Shown: positions 36,215 to 45,132 of the stretch, one piece after another | Position numbering within the stretch: the stretch's first letter is position 1 | Layout: every line of letters starts with the position of its first letter | NCBI RefSeq assembly: GCF_004358425.1 | Contig: NZ_CP037948.1 | Coordinates: 558,001-622,000 of the forward strand | DNA length: 64,000 bases | Reading direction: 5' to 3' | Origin: Qipengyuania sediminis | Lineage (GTDB): Bacteria > Pseudomonadota > Alphaproteobacteria > Sphingomonadales > Sphingomonadaceae | Notes under the pieces: generated by a model | Databases searched by the model: none | Seen by the model: the letters and a program-made list of their open reading frames with translations, nothing else | Told to the model about the DNA's origin: nothing | Made by a program: the position numbers and the translations under genes

Positions 36215-36646
36215 TCACGAAGCCGCCTTGCGAGGGCCCGGCGGGGCGCCTGCGCCCAGGAACTCGGACGCTACGGTGATATAGGTGCGCCCCGCCTGCT
36301 TCGCCGCCTGCACCGCATCAACGACGCCCATCGACTTGCGGGCGCCGGCGAGGCGGATCAGCATGGGCAAGTTGATACCTGCAATGACCTCGGTCCGGCC
36401 GGCATCCAGCAGCGATATGGCGAGGTTCGAAGGGGTTCCGCCGAACAGATCGGTGAGGATGATCGCGCCGGAGCCGCTGTCGACGGCGGCGATCGCCTCG
36501 GCGATCTCGCGCCGGCGCTGCTCCATATCGTCGCTAGGGCCGATGCAGATGGTGGCGACCGCTTCCTGCGGGCCCACGACATGCTCCATCGCCTCGACGA
36601 AATGCTCCGCCAGCCGCCCGTGGGTGACGAGGATCAGCCCGATCAT
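36215..36646 (-). CDS. PTS EIIA, mannose-family
   Basis: 143-residue EIIA-Man domain with phosphorylatable His9 in VTHGRLAEHF and the conserved ILTDLFGGTPSNLA segment. In alphaproteobacteria such a stand-alone EIIA takes phosphate from HPr and regulates other proteins (for example ChvGI-linked metabolism) rather than moving sugar. 10 nt upstream of HPr. Confidence 0.92.
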   Translation of the reverse strand: MIGLILVTHGRLAEHFVEAMEHVVGPQEAVATICIGPSDDMEQRRREIAEAIAAVDSGSGAIILTDLFGGTPSNLAISLLDAGRTEVIAGINLPMLIRLAGARKSMGVVDAVQAAKQAGRTYITVASEFLGAGAPPGPRKAAS

Positions 36647-36713
36647 GCGGGGCGGCGCTTGGGCGAGGAGGGGATGGATGTCATCGGTGGATGATTGGCG
36701 AACCAGCGGCGGA

Positions 36714-37634
36714 CTAGGCCCCGCCCGGGCGCGAAGTCAACTCCCCAGCCCGGGCATCGCCCTGCGCTGGGACAGGCGGCAGGTTGCGGTGGATGACGGT
36801 GGGATCGTAGCCTGCAGCTTGCAGCGCTTCGGCGAGCCGCTCCGCCGCATAGACCGAGCGGTGCCGCCCGCCGGTGCAGCCGAAAGCGATGGCGAGATAG
36901 GCGCGGCCCTGCGCCGCGTAATGCGGCAGGAGCTCCAGCACCAGATCGCGAATGCGCGCGAAAGCGGGCGAATATGCAGGATCGCGTTCGATATGCGCGC
37001 CGATGGCGGCATCGAGCCCGGTCAGCGGGCGCAGCACCGGGTCCCAATGCGGATTGTCGAGGAAGCGCATGTCGAAAACGAGATCGGCGAGCGGCGGCAT
37101 CCCGCGCGCGAAGCCGAAGCTGCTGACGGTCAGCGTCATCACCCCCCGCGCCTCGCCGTCGAACTGGTTGCGGATCACCTGTTGGAGCTCGTTCACCGCA
37201 AAATCGCTGGTGTCGATCAGGATTTCGGCGCGGGAACGCAGCGGTTCGAGCAGCTCGCGCTCCGCCCGCACCCCGTCCGCCACGGGCCGGCCGCGGGCGA
37301 GCGGGTGGGGGCGGCGCGTCTCGTTGTAGCGCCGCTCGATCGTCGGCCGGCTGGCATCGAGGAAGAGGATGGTGGCGTTCCCCTTGTCCAGCAGGCGCAG
37401 GATAGCCTGCGGATCATAGCCGCGGGTGCGCGAATCGACGCCGATGGCGAGCGGCGCATCGGGGGCCGGGCCGGTTGCAAGCAGGCCTTCGAGCAAGCGC
37501 ACGGGCGCGTTGTCGATGGTCTCCCACCCCAGGTCCTCGAGCACTTCCAGAGCGGTCGATTTTCCGGCGCCAGACATGCCGGTGACGATGAGAACGCGAG
37601 GGTCGTCGGCGGGGGGCGAGTCGGCGGGTATCAC
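36714..37634 (-). CDS. rapZ: RNase adapter / nucleotide-binding protein RapZ
   Basis: 306-residue P-loop protein with Walker A GMSGAGKS at residues 19-26 and the C-terminal CTGGRHRSVY motif near 254-263. In E. coli RapZ delivers small RNAs to RNase E to control amino-sugar synthesis; in alphaproteobacteria it sits with HPr kinase and EIIA as here. Start is GTG. The 67-nt gap to the EIIA gene holds no other gene. Confidence 0.94.
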   Translation of the reverse strand: MIPADSPPADDPRVLIVTGMSGAGKSTALEVLEDLGWETIDNAPVRLLEGLLATGPAPDAPLAIGVDSRTRGYDPQAILRLLDKGNATILFLDASRPTIERRYNETRRPHPLARGRPVADGVRAERELLEPLRSRAEILIDTSDFAVNELQQVIRNQFDGEARGVMTLTVSSFGFARGMPPLADLVFDMRFLDNPHWDPVLRPLTGLDAAIGAHIERDPAYSPAFARIRDLVLELLPHYAAQGRAYLAIAFGCTGGRHRSVYAAERLAEALQAAGYDPTVIHRNLPPVPAQGDARAGELTSRPGGA

Positions 37635-37646
37635 GCCCCTCCCTTG

Positions 37647-38072
37647 TCAGGCTGCGGCGGGCGGGGGAAGTCCGTGCAGGGCCAGCGCCCACTCGGCCCG
37701 CAGCGCAGCCTCCGGACCCATCGCGAAGGCGAGACGCGGGATGGTGTGGCCGTAAGCGGTCCAGCCATTCAATTCCGGAAGCCGCGCGTTTGCCTCGCCC
37801 AGCGTCAGGACCAGACTGACCGGCCCTTCGGCGGTGGGGAGGGCGGCTATGCCGATGCCACGGATTTCGATCCGCCCGGCGATGTTGGGGGGCGGCTGCG
37901 CCCACAATTGGCTCTCGCGTGTCGCGAGCGTGACCCCGTCGTCCCCGATCAATGTCGCGCCGCGATCGATCAGCGCCAGCGCCAGGGTCGATTTGCCGCT
38001 GCCCGGCGCGCCTTCGAGGAGCAGCCCGCGCCCCTCGATCGCAACGCACGTCACGTTCGCCAGCACCGTCAC
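37647..38072 (-). CDS. hprK: short HPr kinase/phosphatase
   Basis: 141 residues comprising only the C-terminal kinase domain: Walker A GAPGSGKST at 21-29 and LIGDDGVTLATR. The Gram-positive enzyme is about 310 aa with an N-terminal domain that is absent here, as in other alphaproteobacteria. Predicted to phosphorylate Ser50 of HPr. GTG start overlaps chvG by 4 nt (GTGA). Confidence 0.9.
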   Translation of the reverse strand: MTVLANVTCVAIEGRGLLLEGAPGSGKSTLALALIDRGATLIGDDGVTLATRESQLWAQPPPNIAGRIEIRGIGIAALPTAEGPVSLVLTLGEANARLPELNGWTAYGHTIPRLAFAMGPEAALRAEWALALHGLPPPAAA

Positions 38073-39631
38073 CGGGCGGGGCCCGCCGCGGGCAGGTCGA
38101 GCAGCAGCCGCGCGCCCGGCGCACCGTCGGAGCGATCCGTCGCGGTAAGCGTGCCGTCATGCGCTTCCGCGATCGAGCGGGCGATGGCGAGGCCGAGGCC
38201 CGAATGATTGCCGAAATCCTCGCCTTCGGGCCGCAGCGAATGGAACCGGCGGAACACCGTCTCGCGGCGATCGGGCGCGATGCCGGGCCCGCTATCCGTC
38301 ACACTCAGCGCCACCCGCCCCCCGGTGCGTGCGAGTGAAACCACCACCTCGCCGCGCGGCGGCGAGAAGGAGACTGCGTTGTCGAGAAGGTTGACCAGGA
38401 CCCTCTCGAGCCGCGAGGGTTCGCCGAGCACGGTGTAGTCGCCTGCCGAAGCCTCGACCCGGATGGGATGGCCTTCGTTCTGAGCGCGATCCTCGAGATT
38501 GCCGACGATGGCGCGGGTCAGCGACAGCAGATCGACGCGCGCGAAGGTGGCGCGGCTGAGCTCGGCATCGATGCGGCTGGCGTCGGATATCTCGGTGATC
38601 AACCGGTCGATCCGCCGCACGTCGTGGCGGGCGATGTCGAGCAGCTGCGCGCGCAGCGCGGGGTCCTCGACCCGCCCCAGGGTCTCGGTCGCATTGCGCA
38701 GGGAGGCGAGCGGGTTCTTGATCTCGTGCGCGACGTCGGCGGCGAAGCTTTCGACCGCGTCGATCCGCTGCCGCAGCGCCGCGGTCATGTCCGAAATCGC
38801 GCGGGCGAGCAGCCCGATCTCGTCGCGCCGCTGCGGCAGGCGGGGCACCTCCACCTGGCGGTCGCGCCCCTGCCGCACCCGCACCGCGGCCTGAACCAGA
38901 GTCCGCAGCGGGTTGACGATGGTGCGGGCGAGGAACAGCGAGAGCAGGGTGGAGATCGCCAGCGCCGCCAGCACCGCGGCGAAGACCAGCGTCCGCGCGC
39001 GCCGCACCGCCTCCACGATATCGGTGGGGTTGCGGGTCAGAAGCAGCGTCTCGCCGCGCAGGCCAACCGGGGCGGCGGCATTGATGACGTGGGTGCGATC
39101 GGGCGCATGGCGCAGCACGATCTGCGTCAGGCTCTCCTTCTGCGCGCGTTCCAGCTCAGGCCAGGCGGCAAGCCGGTCCTCGGCAGGCTCTCGATAGACG
39201 GGGAGGGGCGGCGCGCCGACGAGACGGTCGGACCATTCGTCGAGCTTGCGCGCGAAGCGCTGCGGGCGGGTTTCGGTTTCGGGATCGGCCAGCGTAAAGC
39301 TCGGCGGGGCGAGCGCGAAGCTGTCCGCCTCCAGAGCGCCCTCGCCGTCATAGAGGCGCAGGCGCAGCTTCTGCTCCTTGCCGAGCTGGATCAGCAGCGC
39401 CGCCTGGCGCGCATCGCTCGCCCCCGCCAGCGCCTCGGCGATGATCTGCGCTTCCACCAGCGCAAGCTTGAAGCGCTCGTCGAGGAGCTGCTTGCGATAG
39501 ACGTCGAGATAGATGACCCCGCCGCCGAGCAGGACCAGCGGCAGGACATTGACCATCAGGATGCGGCTGGTGAGCGAAATCCGCCGCGGCTCGCGATCCG
39601 GAGCGGCCTCTGCGCCTTCGATACTCGCCAC
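38069..39631 (-). CDS. chvG: sensor histidine kinase ChvG
   Basis: 520-residue inner-membrane kinase: TM1 about 24-43, a periplasmic stimulus-sensing region to about 212, TM2 to about 235, HAMP, then HisKA with phospho-acceptor His302 (AADVAHEIKNPLASL), N box VNLLDNAVSF, and G boxes DSGPGI and GLGLAI. ChvG (ExoS) relays envelope/acid stress to ChvI in Rhizobiales. Start is GTG. It overlaps hprK and follows chvI by 8 nt. Confidence 0.93.
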   Translation of the reverse strand: MASIEGAEAAPDREPRRISLTSRILMVNVLPLVLLGGGVIYLDVYRKQLLDERFKLALVEAQIIAEALAGASDARQAALLIQLGKEQKLRLRLYDGEGALEADSFALAPPSFTLADPETETRPQRFARKLDEWSDRLVGAPPLPVYREPAEDRLAAWPELERAQKESLTQIVLRHAPDRTHVINAAAPVGLRGETLLLTRNPTDIVEAVRRARTLVFAAVLAALAISTLLSLFLARTIVNPLRTLVQAAVRVRQGRDRQVEVPRLPQRRDEIGLLARAISDMTAALRQRIDAVESFAADVAHEIKNPLASLRNATETLGRVEDPALRAQLLDIARHDVRRIDRLITEISDASRIDAELSRATFARVDLLSLTRAIVGNLEDRAQNEGHPIRVEASAGDYTVLGEPSRLERVLVNLLDNAVSFSPPRGEVVVSLARTGGRVALSVTDSGPGIAPDRRETVFRRFHSLRPEGEDFGNHSGLGLAIARSIAEAHDGTLTATDRSDGAPGARLLLDLPAAGPAR

Positions 39632-39639
39632 CTTAGTGC

Positions 39640-40407
39640 TCAGCTTTCGGAAAAGCTGTAGCCGGCGCCGTAGAGCGTGCTGATGGCCGAGAACTCGCCA
39701 TCCACCGCGCGGAACTTGCGGCGCATCCGCTTGATGTGGCTGTCGACCGTGCGGTCGTCCACGAAGACGTCATCGGTATAGGCGGCGTCCATCAGCTGGT
39801 TGCGGCTTTTGATGACGCCAGGGCGCGCGGCGAGCGCCTCCAGCATCAGGAACTCGGTCACGGTCAGGCTCACCGGCTTCCCGTCCCAGGCGACATAATG
39901 GCGCGCGGGGTCCATGGTCAGCCGTCCGCGTGCGATCGATCCGGCGGGGCGGGGCTCGGGTTCGCCGTTGCTGCCGGCCGGCAGCACCGCATCGCCGCGC
40001 CGCAGGATGGCGCGGATGCGCGCGATGAGCAGGCGCAGGCTGAAGGGCTTGGCGATATAGTCGTCCGCCCCCAGCTCCAGTCCCGCCTCCTCGTCCGCCT
40101 CGTCGTCCTTGCTGGTAAGGAAGATAACCGGAAGCGCACTCACCTCACGCAGTCGGCGCAGCAGCTCCATCCCGTCCATGCGCGGCATCTTGATGTCGAA
40201 CACCGCCATGTCGGGCGGGCTCTCCAGCAGCGCGGCGAGGGCAGCCTCGCCATCGGTGTAGAGCCGGGTGGTGAAGCCCTCCGCCTGCAACGCGATCGAG
40301 ACGGTGGTGAGGATATTGCGATCATCGTCCACCAGCGCGATTACGGGGCGGGGCGTATCCCGCGCGACCTCGGCAAGATCAGCGGCTTCGGCACGGGTCG
40401 CGTCCAT
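39640..40407 (-). CDS. chvI: response regulator ChvI
   Basis: 255-residue OmpR/PhoB-class regulator: receiver domain with phospho-acceptor Asp71 ([17 protein letters not shown]), KPFSLRLL, and a C-terminal winged helix ending in [10 protein letters not shown]. Partner of ChvG. An N-terminal extension of about 20 residues precedes the receiver. The 187-nt gap to divergent pckA is the obvious place for ChvI binding sites. Confidence 0.93.
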   Translation of the reverse strand: MDATRAEAADLAEVARDTPRPVIALVDDDRNILTTVSIALQAEGFTTRLYTDGEAALAALLESPPDMAVFDIKMPRMDGMELLRRLREVSALPVIFLTSKDDEADEEAGLELGADDYIAKPFSLRLLIARIRAILRRGDAVLPAGSNGEPEPRPAGSIARGRLTMDPARHYVAWDGKPVSLTVTEFLMLEALAARPGVIKSRNQLMDAAYTDDVFVDDRTVDSHIKRMRRKFRAVDGEFSAISTLYGAGYSFSES

Positions 40408-40594
40408 GGCGCTGGGTTAGCGCCCCCTTGGCGACTATTCAACGCACCAGCCGGTGCCCCGGAGAGGGTCACATCGGCAACCCAAATTGACGCGCTGCCG
40501 AGGGCGGACTATGCGCGGGGGCGATCGGGCCAAGGTGCCAAGCCGGCCCGCAAGCCATTCCTTGTTTCATGCCATCCCGCGCAGGAGATTTCGC

Positions 40595-42205
40595 GTGACC
40601 GCCTCGCTTTCCCACTCGCTCGCCGACCAGGGCATCGCCACCGGGGCGACCATTCATGCCAATCTTTCCTCCGAACGGTTGACCGAAGAAGCCGTGGCGC
40701 GGGGCGAGGGCAAGCTTTCAACGCATGGGGTGCTCGTGGTCGAGACCGGCAAGCACACGGGGCGCAGCGCCAGGGACAAGTTTCTGGTCCGCGATGCGGA
40801 GACCGAGAATACCGTGTGGTGGGACAACAACGCCAGCATCGCGCCCGAGCATTTCGCCGCGATCAAGGCGGACTTCATGGCCGCGCTGGCGGACAGGGAC
40901 GATCTTTTCGTCGCCGATCTCTTCGGCGGTTCGCAGCCCGAATACCGCGTCAACGTGCGCGTCATCAACGAGCTTGCCTGGCACAACCAGTTCATCCGCA
41001 CGCTGCTGGTGCGTCCGACGGCGGATGAGCTGCAGGGCTTCGTGCCGGAATATACGATCATCGACCTGCCGAGCTTCAGGGCGGACCCGGCACGCCACGG
41101 CTGCCGCAGCGAGACCGTGATCGCGGTCAGCTTTTCCGAAAAGCTCGTGCTGATCGGCGGCACGAAATATGCCGGAGAGATGAAGAAGAGCGTCTTCGGG
41201 ATCCTCAATTACCTGCTGCCGCCGCAGGGCGTGATGCCAATGCATTGCAGCGCCAATATCGGCGCGGACGGAAAGACCGCGGTGTTCTTCGGCCTCTCGG
41301 GCACCGGCAAGACGACGCTGTCCGCCGATGCGAGCCGCACGCTGATCGGGGATGACGAGCATGGCTGGTCTGACACCGCGGTCTTCAACTTCGAAGGCGG
41401 ATGCTACGCCAAGGTCATCCGCCTCTCGCCCGAGGCCGAGCCCGAAATCTATGCGACCACGCAGATGCCAGGCACGGTGCTCGAGAACGTCGTGATCGAT
41501 GCGGACGGCAATATCGATCTCGACGACAACAGCCTCGCCGAGAACACGCGCGCGGCCTATCCCTTGAGCTCGATCCCCAACACTTCCGAAAAGAACCTGG
41601 GGCCGGTACCCTCGAACGTAATCATGCTGACCGCGGACGCCTTCGGCGTGCTGCCCCCGATCGCGCGGCTGACGCCCGACCAGGCGATGTACCATTTCCT
41701 TTCGGGCTACACCGCCAAGGTCGCGGGAACCGAGATCGGCGTTACCGAGCCGCAGGCGACGTTCAGCACCTGCTTCGGCGCGCCGTTCATGCCGCGGCAC
41801 CCCAGCGTCTATGGCAATCTCTTGAAGGAGCGGATCGCCAAGGGGCAGGTGCAATGCTGGCTGCTCAACACCGGTTGGAGCGGCGGGAAGGCGACCGATC
41901 CGGGCATCAGCCGCATGCCGATCAAGGCGACGCGCGCGCTGCTCAACGCCGCACTCGACGGCAAGATGGACGCGGTCGAGTTCCGCAAGGACGCGAACTT
42001 CGGTTTCGAAGTGCCGGTCAGCGTTCCGGCACTGGCGGAGGCGGGAATCGACCAGACGCTGCTCGACCCGCGCGCGATGTGGACGGACAAGGACGAGTAC
42101 GACCGGACCGCGCAGAAGCTGGTCGAGCTGTTCGTGAACAATTTCGAACGCTTTGCCGCGCATGTCGATCAGGGCGTGCGCGACGCGGCCCCGCAGGCGG
42201 CGTAA
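40595..42205 (+). CDS. pckA: phosphoenolpyruvate carboxykinase (ATP)
   Basis: Converts oxaloacetate to PEP, the gateway of gluconeogenesis. 536 aa; P-loop [13 protein letters not shown] near residue 233-245 and [10 protein letters not shown] following. GTG at 40595 has AGGAGA at 7-nt spacing; the longer frame to 40454 is not family-like. Divergent from chvI, a conserved arrangement in which ChvI activates pckA in rhizobia (family knowledge). Confidence 0.96.
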   Translation: MTASLSHSLADQGIATGATIHANLSSERLTEEAVARGEGKLSTHGVLVVETGKHTGRSARDKFLVRDAETENTVWWDNNASIAPEHFAAIKADFMAALADRDDLFVADLFGGSQPEYRVNVRVINELAWHNQFIRTLLVRPTADELQGFVPEYTIIDLPSFRADPARHGCRSETVIAVSFSEKLVLIGGTKYAGEMKKSVFGILNYLLPPQGVMPMHCSANIGADGKTAVFFGLSGTGKTTLSADASRTLIGDDEHGWSDTAVFNFEGGCYAKVIRLSPEAEPEIYATTQMPGTVLENVVIDADGNIDLDDNSLAENTRAAYPLSSIPNTSEKNLGPVPSNVIMLTADAFGVLPPIARLTPDQAMYHFLSGYTAKVAGTEIGVTEPQATFSTCFGAPFMPRHPSVYGNLLKERIAKGQVQCWLLNTGWSGGKATDPGISRMPIKATRALLNAALDGKMDAVEFRKDANFGFEVPVSVPALAEAGIDQTLLDPRAMWTDKDEYDRTAQKLVELFVNNFERFAAHVDQGVRDAAPQAA

Positions 42206-42229
42206 CGGCATTCCAGCGCCGGGAGTGGC

Positions 42230-43486
42230 TCAGCGCGTCTGCGCCTCTTCCGAATCGAGTTCGCCCGTCACCCGCTCCACCGCGATCCCGGCGGTGAGGC
42301 CGTGGACCACCGTGCTGAGAACGATGGTCAGCGCCACGGTCGCCCACAGCGTCTCTTCGTTCACCAGCTCGACATGGTGCCCGGCATAGGCGAGATAGTA
42401 GATCGAGCCGATCCCGCGCACCCCGTAGAACGCCGTCACGATCCGCTGCCGGGCGCGGAGCGCGGTGCCATGGAGCGAAACATAGGCAGCGACCGGCCGG
42501 ATGACGAAGATCAGCCCCAGCGCGATGAAGGCGTGCTCCCAATCGAGATAGGGCCACAACGCCGGCAGTGCCGCGCCTAGCGCCACGAGGAGCAGCGCGG
42601 TCAGCGTATGCTCCAGCGATTCGGAAAAATCGTGGAGCCGCTTGTGGAATTCGTCCTGCTGCTCGACCCGGCGCAGGGTGACGCCGGCGACGAAGGCGGC
42701 GATGAAGCCATAGCCTTCGACAAGCTCGGTAAAGCCATAAGCGATCAGCACGCCCGCAAAGGCGATCACGCCCGATTCCGTGCGCGACAGCGGGTTCTCG
42801 CGCGGCCAGTCGAACAGCACCCGGCCCAGCACCCACCCGCAGGCAAGCCCGCCCAGCACACCCACGATCACGCGGAAGATGAGATCGCGGAAGGTCCACT
42901 CCAGCGCCAGCTCCCAGGTCATCATGCCCGCGCCGGCAAGCAGGATGCCGAGGTGGACGAAGGGGAAGGCGAGCCCGTCGTTGAGCCCCGCCTCGGTCGT
43001 GAGCGCATAGCGCACCGGATGCTCGCCGCCCTCGTGCGGAGGGCCGACCTGAACGTCGCCCGCGAGCACGGGATCTGTCGGCGCCAGCACCGCGCCGAGC
43101 AACAGCCCGCCCGCCAGCGTCATCCCCGCCGCCGCCCAACCGAGGACCGCGAGTGCGAGGATCGTCAGCGGCATGGCGATGGTGAGCAGGCGCACGGTCG
43201 GCATCCAGCGGACGCGCGAATTGATACGGTCGATCCTGAGGCCGGTGCCGAACAGGCCGATGATAACGCAGAGCTCCGCCCCCAGCTCCCAGATACGCGG
43301 CTGGCGGGTGGGGTTCAGCGCTTCGGGCATCCCCGGCACGAACTGGAACGCCAGCGCCCCCGTCAGCACCAGCAGGGCGGACGCCGCCGGTTCCCGGCCG
43401 GATAAGAAACGCGGCAGCCAGTAGGAAAGCACGATTGCCCCGCCGATGGCGACGAGGAGGATATGGTAGGGCTCGAATCCGAACAT
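42230..43486 (-). CDS. Na+/H+ antiporter, CPA1/NhaP type
   Basis: 418-residue polytopic membrane protein of the monovalent cation:proton antiporter family. The ion-binding pair appears in GAVLAPTDPVLA (about residue 137) and an acidic TEAGLNDGLAFPF motif follows at about 168. Ends with a short soluble tail containing RVTGELDSEEAQTR. Convergent with pckA. Ion specificity is not readable. Confidence 0.88.
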   Translation of the reverse strand: MFGFEPYHILLVAIGGAIVLSYWLPRFLSGREPAASALLVLTGALAFQFVPGMPEALNPTRQPRIWELGAELCVIIGLFGTGLRIDRINSRVRWMPTVRLLTIAMPLTILALAVLGWAAAGMTLAGGLLLGAVLAPTDPVLAGDVQVGPPHEGGEHPVRYALTTEAGLNDGLAFPFVHLGILLAGAGMMTWELALEWTFRDLIFRVIVGVLGGLACGWVLGRVLFDWPRENPLSRTESGVIAFAGVLIAYGFTELVEGYGFIAAFVAGVTLRRVEQQDEFHKRLHDFSESLEHTLTALLLVALGAALPALWPYLDWEHAFIALGLIFVIRPVAAYVSLHGTALRARQRIVTAFYGVRGIGSIYYLAYAGHHVELVNEETLWATVALTIVLSTVVHGLTAGIAVERVTGELDSEEAQTR

Positions 43487-43552
43487 GGTGCGTGCAATGG
43501 CACAATCGGGCGCGGCTGCACCCTACTAAACGCCTTTTGAAGGAACCCTGAC

Positions 43553-44104
43553 ATGACGATGAGCCAGGCGCTGCTGCAATCGGGCGCGATCGATGCCATG
43601 GCCCGCGAGCTTGGCGTGGACAGCAGGACCGCGCAGACCGCGGCAGGCGCGCTGCTCCCCGCCATCGTCGCCGGGCTGGGGCGCAACCATACTGGGCCAG
43701 GCGGAGCGCGCAGCCATTCGGGCGGGCTCGCCGATATCCTTGGCGGGCTGGCGGGCGGCGGGGGCGGGGGCCTTGGGGGCGGGCTGCTCGATCAAGTGCT
43801 GGGTCCGCAGCCGACGCCGACCAAGCCCGGCAATGACATCCTCGGCCAGATCTTCGGCAACAAGGATGTAAGCCGCGGCGTCGCGGATGAGGTCGCGCAT
43901 TCGACCGGCCTCGACGCGGGCTTGCTCAAGAAGATGCTGCCGATGCTGGCGATGGCAGTGGTGGGCATGATGCTGAAACGCGGCGGCACAGGCGCCGGCG
44001 GGCTTGGCGGGGGCGGTGGCCCTGGCGGCGCGCTGGGCGGCGCGCTCGGCGGCCCGCTTGGCGGCATCCTTGGTCAGGTGGTCGCAGGTATGGCGCGCCG
44101 CTAA
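43553..44104 (+). CDS. DUF937 (YidB-like) protein
   Basis: 183 residues. N-terminal helical DUF937 segment (GAIDAMARELGVDSRTAQTA; AGALLPAIVAGLGR) and long Gly-rich stretches (GGGGG near 65-72 and 140-170). A hydrophobic helix MLAMAVVGMMLK lies near 128-140. Family function unknown. Low-complexity Gly runs are flexible linkers. Convergent with the TPR fragment. Confidence 0.8.
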   Translation: MTMSQALLQSGAIDAMARELGVDSRTAQTAAGALLPAIVAGLGRNHTGPGGARSHSGGLADILGGLAGGGGGGLGGGLLDQVLGPQPTPTKPGNDILGQIFGNKDVSRGVADEVAHSTGLDAGLLKKMLPMLAMAVVGMMLKRGGTGAGGLGGGGGPGGALGGALGGPLGGILGQVVAGMARR

Positions 44105-44113
44105 GGACGCGGA

Positions 44114-44699
44114 TCAGCCTTGCGGCGCACCGTCTGGCGCGGTTTCCGGGCCCTCCGCATAGAAGGCGGCGAAGCTGACCGGCACTCCCTCGGGCTTCCC
44201 CTGCAGGAACGCGATCATGCGCTTCGCCTGCCGCGACAAGGCCTCGCCATGCGGATTGGCCGCGACCGGCTGAAGCGCGCCGATAGCCGCTGCGACCGCG
44301 CCCTCGCTCGGGAGAAGTTGCCCGACCTGAAGCGCGAGGCCGAGATCGAACGGCGCTTGCTTGGCCGCGCGAACAAGCCCGTTGCGCGCCGGTTGGGGCG
44401 GTATTTCACCACGCGCGATATGGCCCTGGATAGTGTAGATGAGACCATAGGGATGGTCGGGCTCCAACCGGTTCAGCGCCGCGACGGCCTGGTCCGCCTT
44501 GGCATAGGCAGCGCGCTCGTCTTCCGCCTTGTCCGCGGCGGCGAATAGCGCGAGGCGCTTCTGCTTCAGAGCGCCCTTGGCCGTAGGGTCGATGGCCAGC
44601 GCCCGGTCCGCCGCCGCCACCGCCTCGGCCTGATTGCCCGCATCGTGCTCGGCCTCGGAGAGCGCGACGAGGACCTCGCTATCCTGCGGATATTTGTCT
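44114..44699 (-). pseudogene. 3' fragment of a tetratricopeptide-repeat gene
   Basis: The frame encodes TPR-like helices from about ADKYPQDSEVLVALSEAE onward (NQAEAVAAADRALAIDPTAKG), then a C-terminal region ending ETAPDGAPQG. There is no start codon with a ribosome site for it; upstream it runs into the remnant of an unrelated cyclic-nucleotide-binding gene in a different frame. I read it as the 3' end of a lost TPR gene joined by deletion. Alternatively a short TPR protein is expressed from an unusual start. Confidence 0.6.
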
Positions 44700-45131
44700 G
44701 CGGTTGCGGGAAAGGAATTGCATGCAGGCCTGGACGTCGGCGTCGCGGTCCGCGCCGACGATCTTGACGGCGCTCGCTCCCAGCTCGAACTGCCGTGGCC
44801 GCCGCGCGGCAAAGATGGTGATGATATGGTCCGACAGCCCGGGCACCCGCGCCATCAGGTCGAGCATGGCGGGGCGCGGCACGCGATCTCGCCCATGAAC
44901 TGCGTGGGGGCCGAGCGTTGCCTCCAGCAAGCGCCCGCCCCGGTGCGGATCGACCACCTCGATCTTGCCCTCGAGCACATAGACGAAGCGGTCGAGCCGC
45001 TCGCCGCTGCGTGCGACCAGCGCCCCCGCCTGATAGCTGCGTTCCTCGCCGATCTCGCGCAGCATGACGACATGGGCCTCGGCCAGCGGCACGCGGCGCA
45101 TCGTCTCGAGATTGTCGGCGAGCCGCTCCAT
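44700..45131 (-). pseudogene. 5' remnant of a cyclic-nucleotide-binding-domain oxidoreductase gene
   Basis: Starts with a good ATG at 45131 and reads as the N-terminal Crp-like cyclic-nucleotide-binding domain that precedes a thioredoxin-reductase-like domain in sphingomonad FAD proteins (RRVPLAEAHVVMLREIGEER; LDRFVYVLEGKIEVVDP). At the LGP segment the frame breaks: the expected TQFMGEI continues one frame over (seen at about 44880-44910), the following 20 or so residues are missing, and the first frame resumes at VPRPAMLDLM. It then runs into TPR sequence at about 44700. Deletion plus frameshift; the reductase domain is gone. Confidence 0.65.
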
Positions 45132-45132
45132 G

